64,000 nt of DNA, taken from assembly GCA_017999915.1 (NCBI GenBank), contig JAGNKX010000018.1, positions 44,880-108,879 of the forward strand, given 5' to 3'. Shown here piece by piece: positions 53,459 through 63,371 of this stretch (within the stretch, counting starts at the first letter, position 1; the number at the start of each line of letters is the position of its first letter). Under the pieces are notes generated by a model. The model did no database searches. It was not told the origin of the DNA and was given only the letters and a program-made list of their open reading frames with translations. Both the position numbers and the translations under genes were made by a program. Source of the stretch: Spirochaetota bacterium (lineage in GTDB: Bacteria > Spirochaetota > UBA4802 > UBA5550).

Positions 53459-56400
53459 TTATCCGGAGAGTCTTTCCAGCAGGCGCAGGGATTCGTCGAA
53501 ATCATATAGCTCGAGGGCTGCCTCGATATCATTGAGCGGACCGGTCCAGTCCGTGCCGGCGGCAAGGGCTTTCAGCTCCTCCAGCAGGCTCTGAGCCTGG
53601 GTATCATTGTCGCTCAGCAATAGTTTCAGCTGCTCGACCAGCGGCATGGCGGCTTTCAGATCCAGCGGCGTCGATGCATCTGAGGCCTTCACTTCGGCAG
53701 GGGCGCTATACATGGTCTTTATTTCGGCTACCACGGAATCCAGAATCGTTTCACAAAGCGCCGTCAATTCATCAATTGAAGGGGCGTTATCCTTGATCGC
53801 GGCTTCCAGCTGCGCCGCGGCCTGGTGCAGGCACACGGCGCCGATATTCCCTGAAACGCCTTTAAGCGTATGGGCTGAGCGCACCGCGAGCTTTGTGTCT
53901 TTCTGCTTCAGGGCCATGCGGACAGCTTCGCAGGCGCCGCCCTGGTTCTGGACGAAGCCCTTGAGAAGCTTCCGGTATGCGACAACGTTACCGCCCACTC
54001 TCTGCAGGCCTTCAACGGTATCGATATTGGACAAACGCGGCACGGGCGCAACGGCCGACGGTTTGTCCGCCCGGGGCCTGGGCGTCCGCGTGCCGGCCGG
54101 GATCCAGCGGGCAAGGGCCGCGAACACTTCCTGGGGATTGATGGGCTTGGTGACGAAATCGTTCATGCCGGCGGCCAGACAGCGTTCCGCCATGCCGCTC
54201 ATGGCGTCGGCGGTCATTGCCACGATCGGCAGCTTGTCGATCCCCAGTTCCCGGATCGCTTGAGTGGCTGCGAAACCGTCCATCTCGGGCATCTGGAGGT
54301 CCATGAGCACGAGATCGAAGGATTTCCCGCCTCCGGAGCGGAGCAGGTCCACCGCCATCCGTCCGTTCTCCACTGATGTCAACCAGAAACCCTCCTGCTC
54401 AAGGAGCTCCGTCGCTACCTGCCTGTTCAGCTCATTGTCCTCGGCCATGAGTATTGTAGCGCCCCGCACGGCGTCGAAGCCTTCCGGACGCAGGAGGGCC
54501 GCGCGGTTTCCGCCGTGGCGTTTCCTTGCCGGCGAACCGAAGGCCTCCATGATCGTGTCAAAGAGCACCGATGCTCCGACAGGCTTCATAAGAAATCCGT
54601 CAAATCCCAGCTCCTGGGAGCGCCTGAATATCTCATCGCGCCCATAAGCGCTCACCATGATGAGCTTCGGGGCGTCAGAGCCAAGGGCTTCCTTTACGCG
54701 CCGGCCCGTCTCCAGGCCGTCAATGCCCGGCATGTTCCAGTCCAGAAGGATGAGGTCGAAGCGGCGCTTCCCTGCGAAAGAAGGAGGTTTCAGGAGTTGC
54801 AGCGCTTCCTCGCCGGAACCGGCGGATGTAACGGAAAAATCGAATCGTTCCAGCATCTCGGTGAGGAAGGACCGGGCAGTTTCACTGTCATCAACGACCA
54901 GCACCTTGAGGTTATTCAAGCCGGCGGGAAGTATTCGTTCCTCCGATGGCAGAGAATCCGCGAGGCCGAGACGGGCAGTGAACCAGAAGGCGCTGCCCCG
55001 GCCGGGTACGCTGTCCACGCCTATCTCGCCGCCCATCATGTCAACGAGGCGCTGGCAGATGGCAAGGCCGAGGCCTGTGCCCCCGAACCTGCGCGTGGTG
55101 GAGCTGTCACCCTGGCTGAAGGCCAGGAAAAGCCGGGTTTTCTGATCATTCGTCAGGCCTATCCCCGTATCGCGCACTTCAAAGCGCAGGAGCGGCGCCG
55201 GGGTATCCTTCTCCGGTGTAGAGACGGTTATGACAACTTCGCCCCTGTCGGTGAATTTGACGGCGTTCGAGGATAGGTTGAGCAATATCTGCCCCAGCCG
55301 CAGCGGGTCGCCCTTGAGCCGCAGGGGCGTTTCCGGCGCGATCGAGAACAGCAGCTCCAGGCCCTTTTCAGAAGCCTTCAAGGCAAGCTGGTTGCACGTG
55401 TTCTCCACCACGTCATCCAGCTTGAAAGGGATGCTCTCGAGACTCAGCTTGCCCGCCTCGATCTTGGAGAAGTCCAGGATATCGTTGATGATACCAAGCA
55501 GGTTCTGCGACGATGCCTGGATCTTGGTTATGTAGTCCTCCTGCTTCGCGCTTAACTCTGTCTGCATGGCGAGGTGAGACAGCCCGATGATCGCGTTCAT
55601 GGGGGTCCTGATCTCATGGCTCATCCGCGCCAGGAAGTCGCTTTTAGCACGGGTGGCTTCTTCGGCAAGGTCCCGCGCCTCGGCGAGCTGCTGGTTGGTC
55701 CTTGCGAGATCCGAGGTCCGCTCGGCGACCTTCTGCTCCAGCGTGCCGTATAGCTGGGCGTTTTCGAGGGAAATAACGGCCTGCGACGCCAGCACGCGCA
55801 GCACTTCGATGCGGTCCGGTGTGAAGGCGCCGGCGGTAAGGTTGTTCACAAGGTAGAGTATGCCGCTGGGCTTGCCCTGACTCAGCAGGGGCAGGCACAG
55901 AAGCGAGCGTGTCCCGGCGGCTGTAACGTGCCTGTCGCCGCTGAAAGGGCCCTCGCGGCTTGCGTCATTGAGCACGACCGGCTCCCCGGTATGGAGTACA
56001 TAGTTGATGATGGCAAGGGAGACCCTGTCGGTATCGGCAAGGGGCCTGGCGTGATTGTGAATGCCGTTTTTGCCTGCTTGGCCTTCCACTTCGAGATGCC
56101 ATGCGTCACCGTGGGGCAGAAGAATGTACCCGGTTTCGGCCCCGGCGTTTTCAAGCACGACGTGCAGCAGCTTGACAAGGAGGCGTTCGGTGACGATCTC
56201 GCTCGACAGGGACTGCGAGGCCTTGAGAATGCTGGCGAGGTCCAGCGAGGGCGAAGCGGTCTCGCGGGAATCGCCTGTCGCTGACGATGCGGCGTCGTCC
56301 GAGGCCGTCTGCCGATAGAGCTGACCGGAATAGAGATTCTCCATCTGCGCAGCCTTGGTGTCCGCGCCCCACTTCCGGCAGGTACGGTGCGCCCGCTTGA

Positions 56401-57280
56401 GATAATGCTCCGCCAGCTCCATGCGACCGCGCTCAAGGTAGAAGCGTCCGGTCAGCTCGCAGGCCAGGACTTCATCATTGAGGAACCGGTTTTCCCTGGC
56501 CAGGGAGACGGCCCTGTCATAGCATTCCCCGGCGCGATCGTTGCGGCCTGATACGCGGCACCATTCGGCCTCGATCAATTCATATTTGTGCAAATAGTTC
56601 ATTGGAGCGTGCTTCGCCCACTTCTTAAATTTGCCTTTGTCGCGGCTGATTCTGATGCGCCACCGCCATCGTTCAACTGGAGAAGCCGTGGGATAGAGGG
56701 CCAGGCGGATCAGGGCGTCGTAAAAGTAATAGAGGGCGATAAAGTGCGAACCGAGCATGGCTTCCAGGTAGGATTCCATCTGCCGCGAATATTCCAAGGC
56801 CTTTCGATAGTCGTGAAACCAGTATCCCAGTATCGTCTTGTAAAGATAGATATCGGAAAGTCCCTCGAGATTATTCCGTTCCAGATACACGGGAACACGC
56901 TCGTTTTCGTCAAAGGCCGAACCGCATAGCGCCGATGGGTTCCCGGCGTTTTCCCGCCAGTTAAGCACCATCTGCAGGAACAGGCGCAGCGATTCCTGCT
57001 GCTGTTCCTGGCGGATCCGGGAGAGCATCTGCAGGCATTTGACCGCCTGGTCCCCGACGCGCGTCAGCGGCTCACCGCAGCAGAACATCATGACCGGGTG
57101 TGTGAGTGCGCACCATGCGGCGAATTCCAGATTGCCGCACTCCAGGCCCAGGTGATACCCTCGAAGGAGGGGCTCGATACTTTCATGGATATGCTCGTTC
57201 CAGTGCCTGACGAAAAAATTGAACATGAATATCGCGTTGGCCTTGCTTATCTGGAATTCGGCGCGCTCGATCAGGCGCAT
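53459..57280 (-). CDS. C-terminal part of split giant kinase: GAF-HisKA-HATPase-REC-REC-HPT
   Basis: 1273 aa downstream of an in-frame TAG. The N-terminal ~330 residues are helical TPR-like and continue the upstream fragment. GAF (about 350-500) is followed by HisKA with His555 in [10 protein letters not shown], HATPase (about 660-790), REC1 ([13 protein letters not shown], with DWNMPG), REC2 ([11 protein letters not shown]) and HPT ([10 protein letters not shown]). If translated alone from the ATG at 57280 it could work as a soluble hybrid kinase without its kinase/ATPase half. It follows the TAG by only 5 codons in the same frame (FGILA precedes this Met). The full gene is 53459-60196, about 2245 codons. 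Confidence 0.85.
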   Translation of the reverse strand: MRLIERAEFQISKANAIFMFNFFVRHWNEHIHESIEPLLRGYHLGLECGNLEFAAWCALTHPVMMFCCGEPLTRVGDQAVKCLQMLSRIRQEQQQESLRLFLQMVLNWRENAGNPSALCGSAFDENERVPVYLERNNLEGLSDIYLYKTILGYWFHDYRKALEYSRQMESYLEAMLGSHFIALYYFYDALIRLALYPTASPVERWRWRIRISRDKGKFKKWAKHAPMNYLHKYELIEAEWCRVSGRNDRAGECYDRAVSLARENRFLNDEVLACELTGRFYLERGRMELAEHYLKRAHRTCRKWGADTKAAQMENLYSGQLYRQTASDDAASSATGDSRETASPSLDLASILKASQSLSSEIVTERLLVKLLHVVLENAGAETGYILLPHGDAWHLEVEGQAGKNGIHNHARPLADTDRVSLAIINYVLHTGEPVVLNDASREGPFSGDRHVTAAGTRSLLCLPLLSQGKPSGILYLVNNLTAGAFTPDRIEVLRVLASQAVISLENAQLYGTLEQKVAERTSDLARTNQQLAEARDLAEEATRAKSDFLARMSHEIRTPMNAIIGLSHLAMQTELSAKQEDYITKIQASSQNLLGIINDILDFSKIEAGKLSLESIPFKLDDVVENTCNQLALKASEKGLELLFSIAPETPLRLKGDPLRLGQILLNLSSNAVKFTDRGEVVITVSTPEKDTPAPLLRFEVRDTGIGLTNDQKTRLFLAFSQGDSSTTRRFGGTGLGLAICQRLVDMMGGEIGVDSVPGRGSAFWFTARLGLADSLPSEERILPAGLNNLKVLVVDDSETARSFLTEMLERFDFSVTSAGSGEEALQLLKPPSFAGKRRFDLILLDWNMPGIDGLETGRRVKEALGSDAPKLIMVSAYGRDEIFRRSQELGFDGFLMKPVGASVLFDTIMEAFGSPARKRHGGNRAALLRPEGFDAVRGATILMAEDNELNRQVATELLEQEGFWLTSVENGRMAVDLLRSGGGKSFDLVLMDLQMPEMDGFAATQAIRELGIDKLPIVAMTADAMSGMAERCLAAGMNDFVTKPINPQEVFAALARWIPAGTRTPRPRADKPSAVAPVPRLSNIDTVEGLQRVGGNVVAYRKLLKGFVQNQGGACEAVRMALKQKDTKLAVRSAHTLKGVSGNIGAVCLHQAAAQLEAAIKDNAPSIDELTALCETILDSVVAEIKTMYSAPAEVKASDASTPLDLKAAMPLVEQLKLLLSDNDTQAQSLLEELKALAAGTDWTGPLNDIEAALELYDFDESLRLLERLSG

Positions 57281-57295
57281 CGCCAGTATGCCGAA

Positions 57296-57298
57296 CTA
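57296..57298 (-). other. In-frame amber codon splitting the giant kinase gene
   Basis: Read on the minus strand: GGC TAT TAG TTC GGC ATA CTG GCG ATG. The phase is unchanged across it. Homologues of this family, as I recall them, read GY-[Q/R/K]-FG-x-LA here, so a CAG to TAG change is the simplest explanation. Other genes in the window end normally at TAG (for example at 1353), so TAG is not reassigned. Confidence 0.85.
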
Positions 57299-60196
57299 AT
57301 AGCCGCGATCGATCTCGCCCAGCACGCTTCCGGAAATCATCCCATAACCGGCATACAGATAGGGCGACTGGGGGGACTGTCCGTATCGCACTGCCAGGGA
57401 AACCATCGTCAGCGATGTCAAGGGAAGCAAATCAGGGGCCCTGGTATAAACGGTGGCGGAAATAAGGGACAGGAGGCGCATGGCCGCGATAGCGGCGGGA
57501 CGTGTCATCATCGGCAGCTCCAGCAATTCCTCAAAGCTCCTGTTGCGCAGGAGGAACTTCGTTTTCAACAAAGCAGCCCCGATCCGGATCTTGGACGGCT
57601 TCATTGGCAGGGAAATGCCCAGGGCGCGCAGGGTCGATAGTCCTATTTCAATGCCGCGAAGGGGGTTGTTCCGGGCGTTCTGGGCCTGGATCTGGACGTC
57701 ATAGAGCGGTACCTTATCCAGGATGGTCCTGGCTTGGATCAGGGCGGTGTCGGTAAGCTCATCGGTCTTTGCAAAATCCCCGGAGAGAAAGGCCGCTTCA
57801 GCTGCGGCCCTGTGCAGGGCCAGGGTGAGATCATACTCCCGCTCCCATCCTTCTTCGGGAAGCAATGACATTCCCGCCTGGTAATAGGCCAGGGCCGGCG
57901 CGTAGGCAGTGGAGGTTTTTGCCCTGTTTCCCGCGGTCAGGTTCAGCCGGGCCAGTATCAGACGTTCGGCGCTGTCGGTGATCAGATTCGCTCCCTTATT
58001 AAGACTGTTGACGATCTCAAAGAGCTGTTCATATGTTTCGTTGATTTCGCCGTGATGGATTTCCGCTTTGACCAGCATCAATCGGCCTATCTGCAGGTGG
58101 AGCTCCTGCTTCTCGTCCTCCGGGATGAGGGCATATGCGGCCTGCTGCACACGGTCATGGACGAACTGATATTCGAGGCCCTGGCCGGTCATGTTCTGGA
58201 AATGGATATGGTTCGGCACGAGGAGTCCTTCCATCACGGCCGGTGCAAGGGCCTGGTTGGCTTCCTCCATCTCCTGCTCGGCGATTACGGAAACATGGGC
58301 CGGCGTGAAGTGATTGCCGATGCATGCGGCGAATTGCAGTACCTTCCTGGTTTCCGGCGGCAATTTTAGCACCTGGCGGCTCAGCAGATCAACGACATTG
58401 TCGGTTAAACCTCTGGTCCGGATATGGTCCATGTCCCACTGCCATGCCAGGAGGGTGAAGTCGAAGGTGAGACATTTTTCCTCGTAAAGCGTCTTCAGGA
58501 ACTGCCCGACAAAAAAGGCATTGCCCCCGGTTTTTTCGTAGACCAGCCGGGCCAGGTCAGACAATCCGTCAGGATCCTCATCCTGGCCTTTCAAGGCATC
58601 TCCCGCAAGGGCATGCACGTCAGCCGTTGAGAGATTCTGGAGCGTGATGCGCTGGACCGGTGCGCCTTCCCTCTGGATATTCTCGATTGCGGCGGTGAGA
58701 GGATGCCCCGCGTCGACCTCGTTGTCCCGGTAGGCGGCAATTACCAAGAGGTTCCGAATATCCTTATCGGACAGGAGCGTCTCAAGCATGTTGATGGAGG
58801 GAAGATCGGCCCATTGCCAGTCGTCAATGAAGAGGACAAGAGGGTGTTCAGGGCTGGCCATGGAGCGGACAAGGTTCTTGAACGCATAGTGGAAGCGGTT
58901 TTGCGCGGCCGAGCCGTCCAGAACGGGGACATCGGGCTGTGCGCCGATGAGCAACTCCAGCGATGGCACCAGATCGGTAAGGACCTTTCCGATGTTTCCG
59001 GCGGCCTCCTGGAGCTTTTCGCGCCAGCTTCGCAGCTCGATGTCAGAATTGGTCATGAGGAGGCGGACAAATCCGTCAAAGGCCTGCACCAGCGCAACGT
59101 AGGGGACGTTGCGCTGGAACTGGTCAAACTTGCCCTGGATGAAGTGGCCGCGAGCGGCGGTGATAGGCTTGTGGGTTTCGTACACCAGGGCCGATTTGCC
59201 GACACCGGCGGACCCGGTCACCAGCAGTAATTCGGCGCCGTTCCGGCCGGCTGCGGCGCGATCGAAGGCTTCCAGCAGGGCCGCGGTTTCCCTGGCACGG
59301 CCGTATAATTTTTGCGGGAGCAGGAATCGGCCCGAGTAGTCGCGCCGGGCCAGGGCAAAATCATTCAGGCCGGCATGAACCTGTTCAAGGTCGTATTTCA
59401 ATCCAAAGGCGGACTGGTAGCGGTCTTCAGCGTTCTTGGCCAGCAGTTTGGCGATGATGCCGGCCAGCGCCGGCGGGACGCCGGGACCGAGGGCGGCCGG
59501 TGTCCGCGCCATGTGCGCGTGGACCCATTCCATCGCGTCATGGGCTTCAAAGGGCAGGTTCCCGGCAAGCATCTCGTAGAGTGTCACGCCGAGGGAGTAC
59601 AGGTCAGTCCGGTAGTCAACGGCGCGGTTCATGCGTCCGGTCTGTTCCGGAGATATGTAGGGGAGACTGCCTTCCAGGTGGTCAGGGTTGCCAAGGTTGG
59701 AAAGCCTGAGGCTTAGTCGGGAGGCGATACCGAAGTCGATCAGGTGCGCCCGCGGCGTAGATGATTCATCCACTATGATATTGTTGGGATTTATGTCGCG
59801 GTGTATGATATGGCGGTTGTGAAGCTCACCCAGGATGCCTGCAAGCTGGATCGCAATGTCAAGGAATTCGCCCAGGCCGCGACGCTGTTCCACGAAGGAC
59901 AGCCGAAGGGTCCTTCCCGGCACATATTCCAGGGCGAGGGCGTGGAGGCTTTCGAGCCTTGCTGTGCCCAGGGCCTTTCGAACGCCGGGGATATCAAGGT
60001 CGCGCGTGAATTCGGCCTCGTTGTCAAACTGGACAAGTTGCACTTGTGTCGGATCGGTTGCCTGGAGGATTTTCACTATGACAGGCAGGCGGTCGAGTTG
60101 TCTGTATCCCCTGAGTATGCGGGTATGGGAGCTTGCGTAAATCTCTTCTTCGATGTCAAAACCGGGCACCTGCGCCGGAATGGTTTGTGGATTCAT
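57296..60196 (-). CDS. N-terminal part of split giant kinase: Ser/Thr kinase-AAA ATPase-TPR
   Basis: 966 aa ending at the TAG. A Ser/Thr kinase domain (residues about 10-270) with Lys42, HRD at 132-134 and DFG at 154-156, so catalytically complete. An AAA/STAND-type ATPase follows with Walker A GSAGVGKS (about 320) and Walker B LFIDDWQWAD (about 430). TPR-like helices run to the end. The family joins this part to GAF-histidine-kinase-REC-HPT in one polypeptide. The start has GAGGG before the ATG. Premature stop at residue 967 removes the histidine-kinase half unless it is read through. Listed as CDS because each half has an intact reading frame. Confidence 0.85.
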   Translation of the reverse strand: MNPQTIPAQVPGFDIEEEIYASSHTRILRGYRQLDRLPVIVKILQATDPTQVQLVQFDNEAEFTRDLDIPGVRKALGTARLESLHALALEYVPGRTLRLSFVEQRRGLGEFLDIAIQLAGILGELHNRHIIHRDINPNNIIVDESSTPRAHLIDFGIASRLSLRLSNLGNPDHLEGSLPYISPEQTGRMNRAVDYRTDLYSLGVTLYEMLAGNLPFEAHDAMEWVHAHMARTPAALGPGVPPALAGIIAKLLAKNAEDRYQSAFGLKYDLEQVHAGLNDFALARRDYSGRFLLPQKLYGRARETAALLEAFDRAAAGRNGAELLLVTGSAGVGKSALVYETHKPITAARGHFIQGKFDQFQRNVPYVALVQAFDGFVRLLMTNSDIELRSWREKLQEAAGNIGKVLTDLVPSLELLIGAQPDVPVLDGSAAQNRFHYAFKNLVRSMASPEHPLVLFIDDWQWADLPSINMLETLLSDKDIRNLLVIAAYRDNEVDAGHPLTAAIENIQREGAPVQRITLQNLSTADVHALAGDALKGQDEDPDGLSDLARLVYEKTGGNAFFVGQFLKTLYEEKCLTFDFTLLAWQWDMDHIRTRGLTDNVVDLLSRQVLKLPPETRKVLQFAACIGNHFTPAHVSVIAEQEMEEANQALAPAVMEGLLVPNHIHFQNMTGQGLEYQFVHDRVQQAAYALIPEDEKQELHLQIGRLMLVKAEIHHGEINETYEQLFEIVNSLNKGANLITDSAERLILARLNLTAGNRAKTSTAYAPALAYYQAGMSLLPEEGWEREYDLTLALHRAAAEAAFLSGDFAKTDELTDTALIQARTILDKVPLYDVQIQAQNARNNPLRGIEIGLSTLRALGISLPMKPSKIRIGAALLKTKFLLRNRSFEELLELPMMTRPAAIAAMRLLSLISATVYTRAPDLLPLTSLTMVSLAVRYGQSPQSPYLYAGYGMISGSVLGEIDRGY

Positions 60197-60305
60197 TTAT
60201 CCCTCTGGGTAAGCATGTCGAAGAGATCATCAGAGCTCGTGAAGATTGAATCTCCCGATATTTTTCTGTCCCATGAATGAGCCGTTTTGTCAAGCATGAG
60301 TTAAT

Positions 60306-60373
60306 CGCGGCGCGCGTAAATCCCGGAGCTCTGCTCAGGGGATGAGATCGCGCAAAACATAATGCGGCAAAAT
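60306..60373. repeat. Dispersed hairpin repeat, diverged copy
   Basis: Same order of blocks as 20946-21010: CGCGCG, AAATCCCGGAGCTC, GCTC, GGGG, CGCGC and CATAATGCGGCAAAAT. Arms are diverged so the stem is imperfect. It lies between the giant kinase start and the carbonic-anhydrase-like gene. Confidence 0.5.
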
Positions 60374-60401
60374 TGACCAGGACCGCCGATTGAGAGACAT
60401 C

Positions 60402-60932
60402 TCAACTATGGCCAATAATCTCGCCATCGGTGTATTTTTTCTTCAACTTTTCATATATGTCTGTGGCGATTTTCCCCATACCCAGCTCCTCACTTCTCAA
60501 CTCACGGACAAGGCGCGCGGGCACTCCCATAATCAGGGAGCGAGGGGGAAATTTCTTGTTGTAAGGGACGAAGGTATTTGCACCCACCACGCTGTCATTC
60601 CCGATTTCGGCATTGGTCATGACGGTGGCGTTCATGCCTATCATGGTATTGTTCCCGATTGTACATCCCCGTATTATGGCCCCATGGCCGATGGTCACAC
60701 CGTCGCCGATGCGGGTGCCCACGGTCAAGTCACTGTGGAGGACTGTGTTGTCCTGGATATTGGTGTTCGATCCGACGGTAATCTTTCCCTCGTCGCCGCG
60801 TACCACGGCATTGAACCAAATGCTTGAGCCCTGACCGATTTCAACGTCTCCGTAAATACGGGCCCCCTCGGCAATAAAGACCGATTCATGGATCCGGGGC
60901 TTCAGTATCTGTCTCTTTTCATTATTTGACAT
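60402..60932 (-). CDS. Gamma-carbonic-anhydrase-like hexapeptide-repeat protein
   Basis: 176 aa. A left-handed beta-helix with repeated [LIV]-G-x4 turns (IYGDVEIGQGSSIWFNAVVRGD, residues about 26-47), and a C-terminal helix (about 145-170). Zinc ligands in gamma-CAs and YrdA/PaaY are three His. Here His66 (VLHSD) and His83 (IGHGA) are kept, but the third position is Arg88 (IIRGC). It may bind no zinc, or use another ligand, so catalysis is uncertain. Probably a cytosolic trimer. It is the first of a minus-strand row of small genes with the giant kinase downstream. Confidence 0.86.
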   Translation of the reverse strand: MSNNEKRQILKPRIHESVFIAEGARIYGDVEIGQGSSIWFNAVVRGDEGKITVGSNTNIQDNTVLHSDLTVGTRIGDGVTIGHGAIIRGCTIGNNTMIGMNATVMTNAEIGNDSVVGANTFVPYNKKFPPRSLIMGVPARLVRELRSEELGMGKIATDIYEKLKKKYTDGEIIGHS

Positions 60933-61030
60933 TGTTTAATTCTCCGTAAGTCGAATGTTTATAAGTGTAACAACGGGGAAGCGAATGAGAAAAAACATTG
61001 TTATAGCACTGATTTCCGAGGTCCATGTTC

Positions 61031-61690
61031 CTAACCGGTGAAGGGAAAGAGAAGAAACACGGCAATATCCCAAACCGTATGGCTGATTATGTTGATAACA
61101 ATTGAACCATACCTTAAATAGAGAAATCCCCAGAAGATGCCGCAAACCAGCGCGGCCAGAACCAGCATTATATTGCCGCTTGCCGCATGGATGCCCGTAT
61201 AGATGGCGGTCGCCAGTACATATCCGGTCCATCCGCCGCAGTGACTGGAAAAGCGTTTTTGGAGAAATCCGCGCCAGAACAATTCCTCGCCTGGACCGAT
61301 GATCAATGCCATAAGGATCATGATCCTGAGAGGCGCCGCGCCTCCTTTGAATCCATAAATTGCGTCAATATTCCCGCCTGCGAAGCTGAAGATATGTCGA
61401 GATAGAACATTGCCTATGAAAAAAACGGCAAAGAGAATAAAGGCCGCACCGAGACCGGCGATGATTTTTCGCGATGTATCTGTTTTCATATCCAGGGCAA
61501 AGGATGTGAAGTAATCATGATCTATCAATATGCCGGCGGAAATAAGCAGGATCAGCGCGATACTCATCCACCACCAGAAATCAAGAAATCCGATGCCGCG
61601 AAATATGAATAAGGGGATGAACAAAAGCGAAGCGGCAATTGAGAAGAGAACCGTCACTGCGGGATGTTTATCAATAGCTGCTGTTTTCAT
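61031..61690 (-). CDS. CPBP-family intramembrane metalloprotease
   Basis: 219 aa with about seven membrane helices. CAAX-protease and bacteriocin-processing (CPBP) motifs are present: EELFWRGF (EExxxR, about residue 134), GIHAASGN (about residue 168) and ISHTVWD near the end. Members cleave within the membrane and often protect against or mature peptides. Neighbours give no hint. It is followed 98 bases on by the carbonic-anhydrase-like gene. Confidence 0.85.
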   Translation of the reverse strand: MKTAAIDKHPAVTVLFSIAASLLFIPLFIFRGIGFLDFWWWMSIALILLISAGILIDHDYFTSFALDMKTDTSRKIIAGLGAAFILFAVFFIGNVLSRHIFSFAGGNIDAIYGFKGGAAPLRIMILMALIIGPGEELFWRGFLQKRFSSHCGGWTGYVLATAIYTGIHAASGNIMLVLAALVCGIFWGFLYLRYGSIVINIISHTVWDIAVFLLFPFTG

Positions 61691-61737
61691 GTTGTATCAT
61701 AGTGTGGCTAAGTGGCGGATGCGATGGGGAACGCCGT

Positions 61738-62484
61738 TCACCTTCTCATATCCCATGCTGCCTGGATCTCCCGCGACTCCATGACGCCGCCGGGGAGATG
61801 CGCAATCGCCGAATAGACCATGGCCCAGGCTACGGCCCGTGCCTGGATCGCGCGGTAGGGTCTGAGGGGGCCCGCCATGAGAGGATTGAGTATCCGGGCA
61901 AGGGCGCTGCCGATCTTTTCGGCTGCGCGGACTTCCTGACGGTCTCCCAGGAGGAGCGACGGGCGGAATATATGGACAGACTCGTAGGGAAGGGCCCGTA
62001 CCGCCGCTTCGACCTCGCCCTTCACGCGGTTGTAGAAGATCCTTGAACGGGGATTCGATCCCATAGCCGTGATGATGAAGTAACGCTTTGAGCCCCGTGA
62101 CGCGGCCTCCCGTGCAAGGGTCACGGGATAGGTGAAGTCAACTTTCCGGAATGCCTCCTGTGAGCCGGCCTTTTTAATTGTGGTGCCGAGACAGCAGAAG
62201 ATGTCATCGGCCTTTATAGCGTCGCGGATTGAGGCCGAATCATCGAAGTCGACTACATGCTGGCTAAGCTTCGGGTGCGTGATCGAAAGGGGTCTGCGCA
62301 CCAGGGCATGCACTTGATTATAGTAGGGCGTATCGAGGAGGAACTCCAGGCAATGGCCGCCGGTGAGGCCGCTTGCGCCGGCTATGAGGGCCGTTTTACC
62401 CTGCGCGGGTTTTGATTTCGCCGCGGTCTTCTGCCCGGCCTTGGGCCTAGGTGTTTTCCGAGAATCCGTCTTTTTTTTTGCCAT
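61738..62484 (-). CDS. HTATIP2-like NAD(P)-binding oxidoreductase
   Basis: 248 aa. The first 28 residues are a lysine/alanine/proline-rich extension (KKKTDSRKTPRPKAGQK). An atypical SDR follows with GASGLTGGHCLEFLL (about residues 36-50) and YFIITAMGSNPRSRIFYNRVKGEVE, where the Y/K pair lies in YNRVK. Belongs to the HTATIP2/YbjT-like group. The substrate is unknown. The lysine-rich leader could bind nucleic acid or be a mere tail. It is 47 bases from the CPBP gene. Confidence 0.83.
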   Translation of the reverse strand: MAKKKTDSRKTPRPKAGQKTAAKSKPAQGKTALIAGASGLTGGHCLEFLLDTPYYNQVHALVRRPLSITHPKLSQHVVDFDDSASIRDAIKADDIFCCLGTTIKKAGSQEAFRKVDFTYPVTLAREAASRGSKRYFIITAMGSNPRSRIFYNRVKGEVEAAVRALPYESVHIFRPSLLLGDRQEVRAAEKIGSALARILNPLMAGPLRPYRAIQARAVAWAMVYSAIAHLPGGVMESREIQAAWDMRR

Positions 62485-62561
62485 GGCGATCCTCCCCCGG
62501 AATATGCTTGCAGATCAGCAAGGGAGAGTGTTGCCGATATGCATGGGTCCGTCAAGAAGTT

Positions 62562-62684
62562 TCGAACCTGCCGGTTGATGATATGCTATTTCTTGCTGAA
62601 AAACTGCAAACTGCCGGCTGATATTTTTCATTGACAGTAGATGAAATCCTGCTGGATTTCAAGATCTGGATGGTAGAACGAAAG
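62562..62684. repeat. Short dispersed repeat, first copy (interrupted)
   Basis: TCGAACC.GCCGGTTGATGATAT (62562-62584) and GATGAAATCCTGCTGGATTTC (62640-62660 with following bases to 62684) recur in order, adjacent, at 63917-63975. The first copy holds about 55 extra bases between them. Confidence 0.45.
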
Positions 62685-62702
62685 CTATATGTTTAATTCA
62701 AA

Positions 62703-63002
62703 TCAGGCTTCACGGCAGACATTAGCCAGAGGCTTGACTCGAGGTTGATGCTGTTTGGCTTCCCATAGAGAAAGTCTATTCTGCATTTCCAGCCAGCTTT
62801 CTGGAGTGGTGCCGGTGGCTTCTCCTATCCTTACTGCCATTTCGGGCGTTAGTACGCAATGACCATGTACCAGCTCAGACAAGGTTTTTCTTGATATACC
62901 CATACACTCGGATGCTTTGGTGATGGTCAGATTGAGGGGCTTTATCACGTCTTCCAGGAGTATTATTCCCGGATGCACAGGATTTCTTTTTGTTATATTC
63001 AT
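62703..63002 (-). CDS. higA: HigA-type antitoxin, second copy (VapI/HigA family HTH)
   Basis: 99 aa. Starts NITKRNPVHPGIILLEDVIKP, the classic start of HigA-family addiction module antidotes, then an XRE helix-turn-helix (ITKASECMGISRKTLSELVHG, about residues 32-52) and a tail TPESWLEMQNRLSLWEA. It overlaps the preceding higA by ATGA. This subfamily normally pairs with a RelE/HigB-like toxin, but no toxin of its own is present. It may be a second regulator of the locus. Confidence 0.85.
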   Translation of the reverse strand: MNITKRNPVHPGIILLEDVIKPLNLTITKASECMGISRKTLSELVHGHCVLTPEMAVRIGEATGTTPESWLEMQNRLSLWEAKQHQPRVKPLANVCREA

Positions 63003-63370
63003 GATGCGTGATTGTTATTTACCTGAATCAGGACCTCGGCAGGAATTTTCAGGGTATCGTGCAGGGCGCGTATCATCCTTACAGAGAGGCTTCTTTTACC
63101 GGATAAAACCTCGGACACTTTTGATCTGCTCCCGATTACGGGCACAAGATCACTTTGCGACAAACCCATCTGTTCCATTCTGAATTTTATTGAATCAATG
63201 GGGTCGGGCGATTTGATAGGGAAGTGCTCATCTTCGTATTTTTCAACGAGTATTGAAAGCACCTCAAGTTCGTCAAAATCGGGAGAATTGCGTTTAGCAT
63301 CCATTAGTGATTCAATTTTCTTAAGTGCGCCATCATAATCTTTTTTGTTTTTAATCGGTTTTATATTCAT
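62999..63370 (-). CDS. higA: HigA antitoxin (E. coli HigA-like)
   Basis: 123 aa. An N-terminal acidic helical part binds the toxin (KDYDGALKKIESLMDAKRN), and a C-terminal XRE domain contains MGLSQSDLVPVIGSRSKVSEVLSGKRSLS, close to E. coli HigA. ATG 63370 has GAGGAG seven bases upstream, partly overlapping the higB stop; an earlier start within higB is unlikely. Cognate to the HigB toxin directly upstream, and probably represses the locus through the palindrome near the promoter. Confidence 0.9.
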   Translation of the reverse strand: MNIKPIKNKKDYDGALKKIESLMDAKRNSPDFDELEVLSILVEKYEDEHFPIKSPDPIDSIKFRMEQMGLSQSDLVPVIGSRSKVSEVLSGKRSLSVRMIRALHDTLKIPAEVLIQVNNNHAS

Positions 63371-63371
63371 A

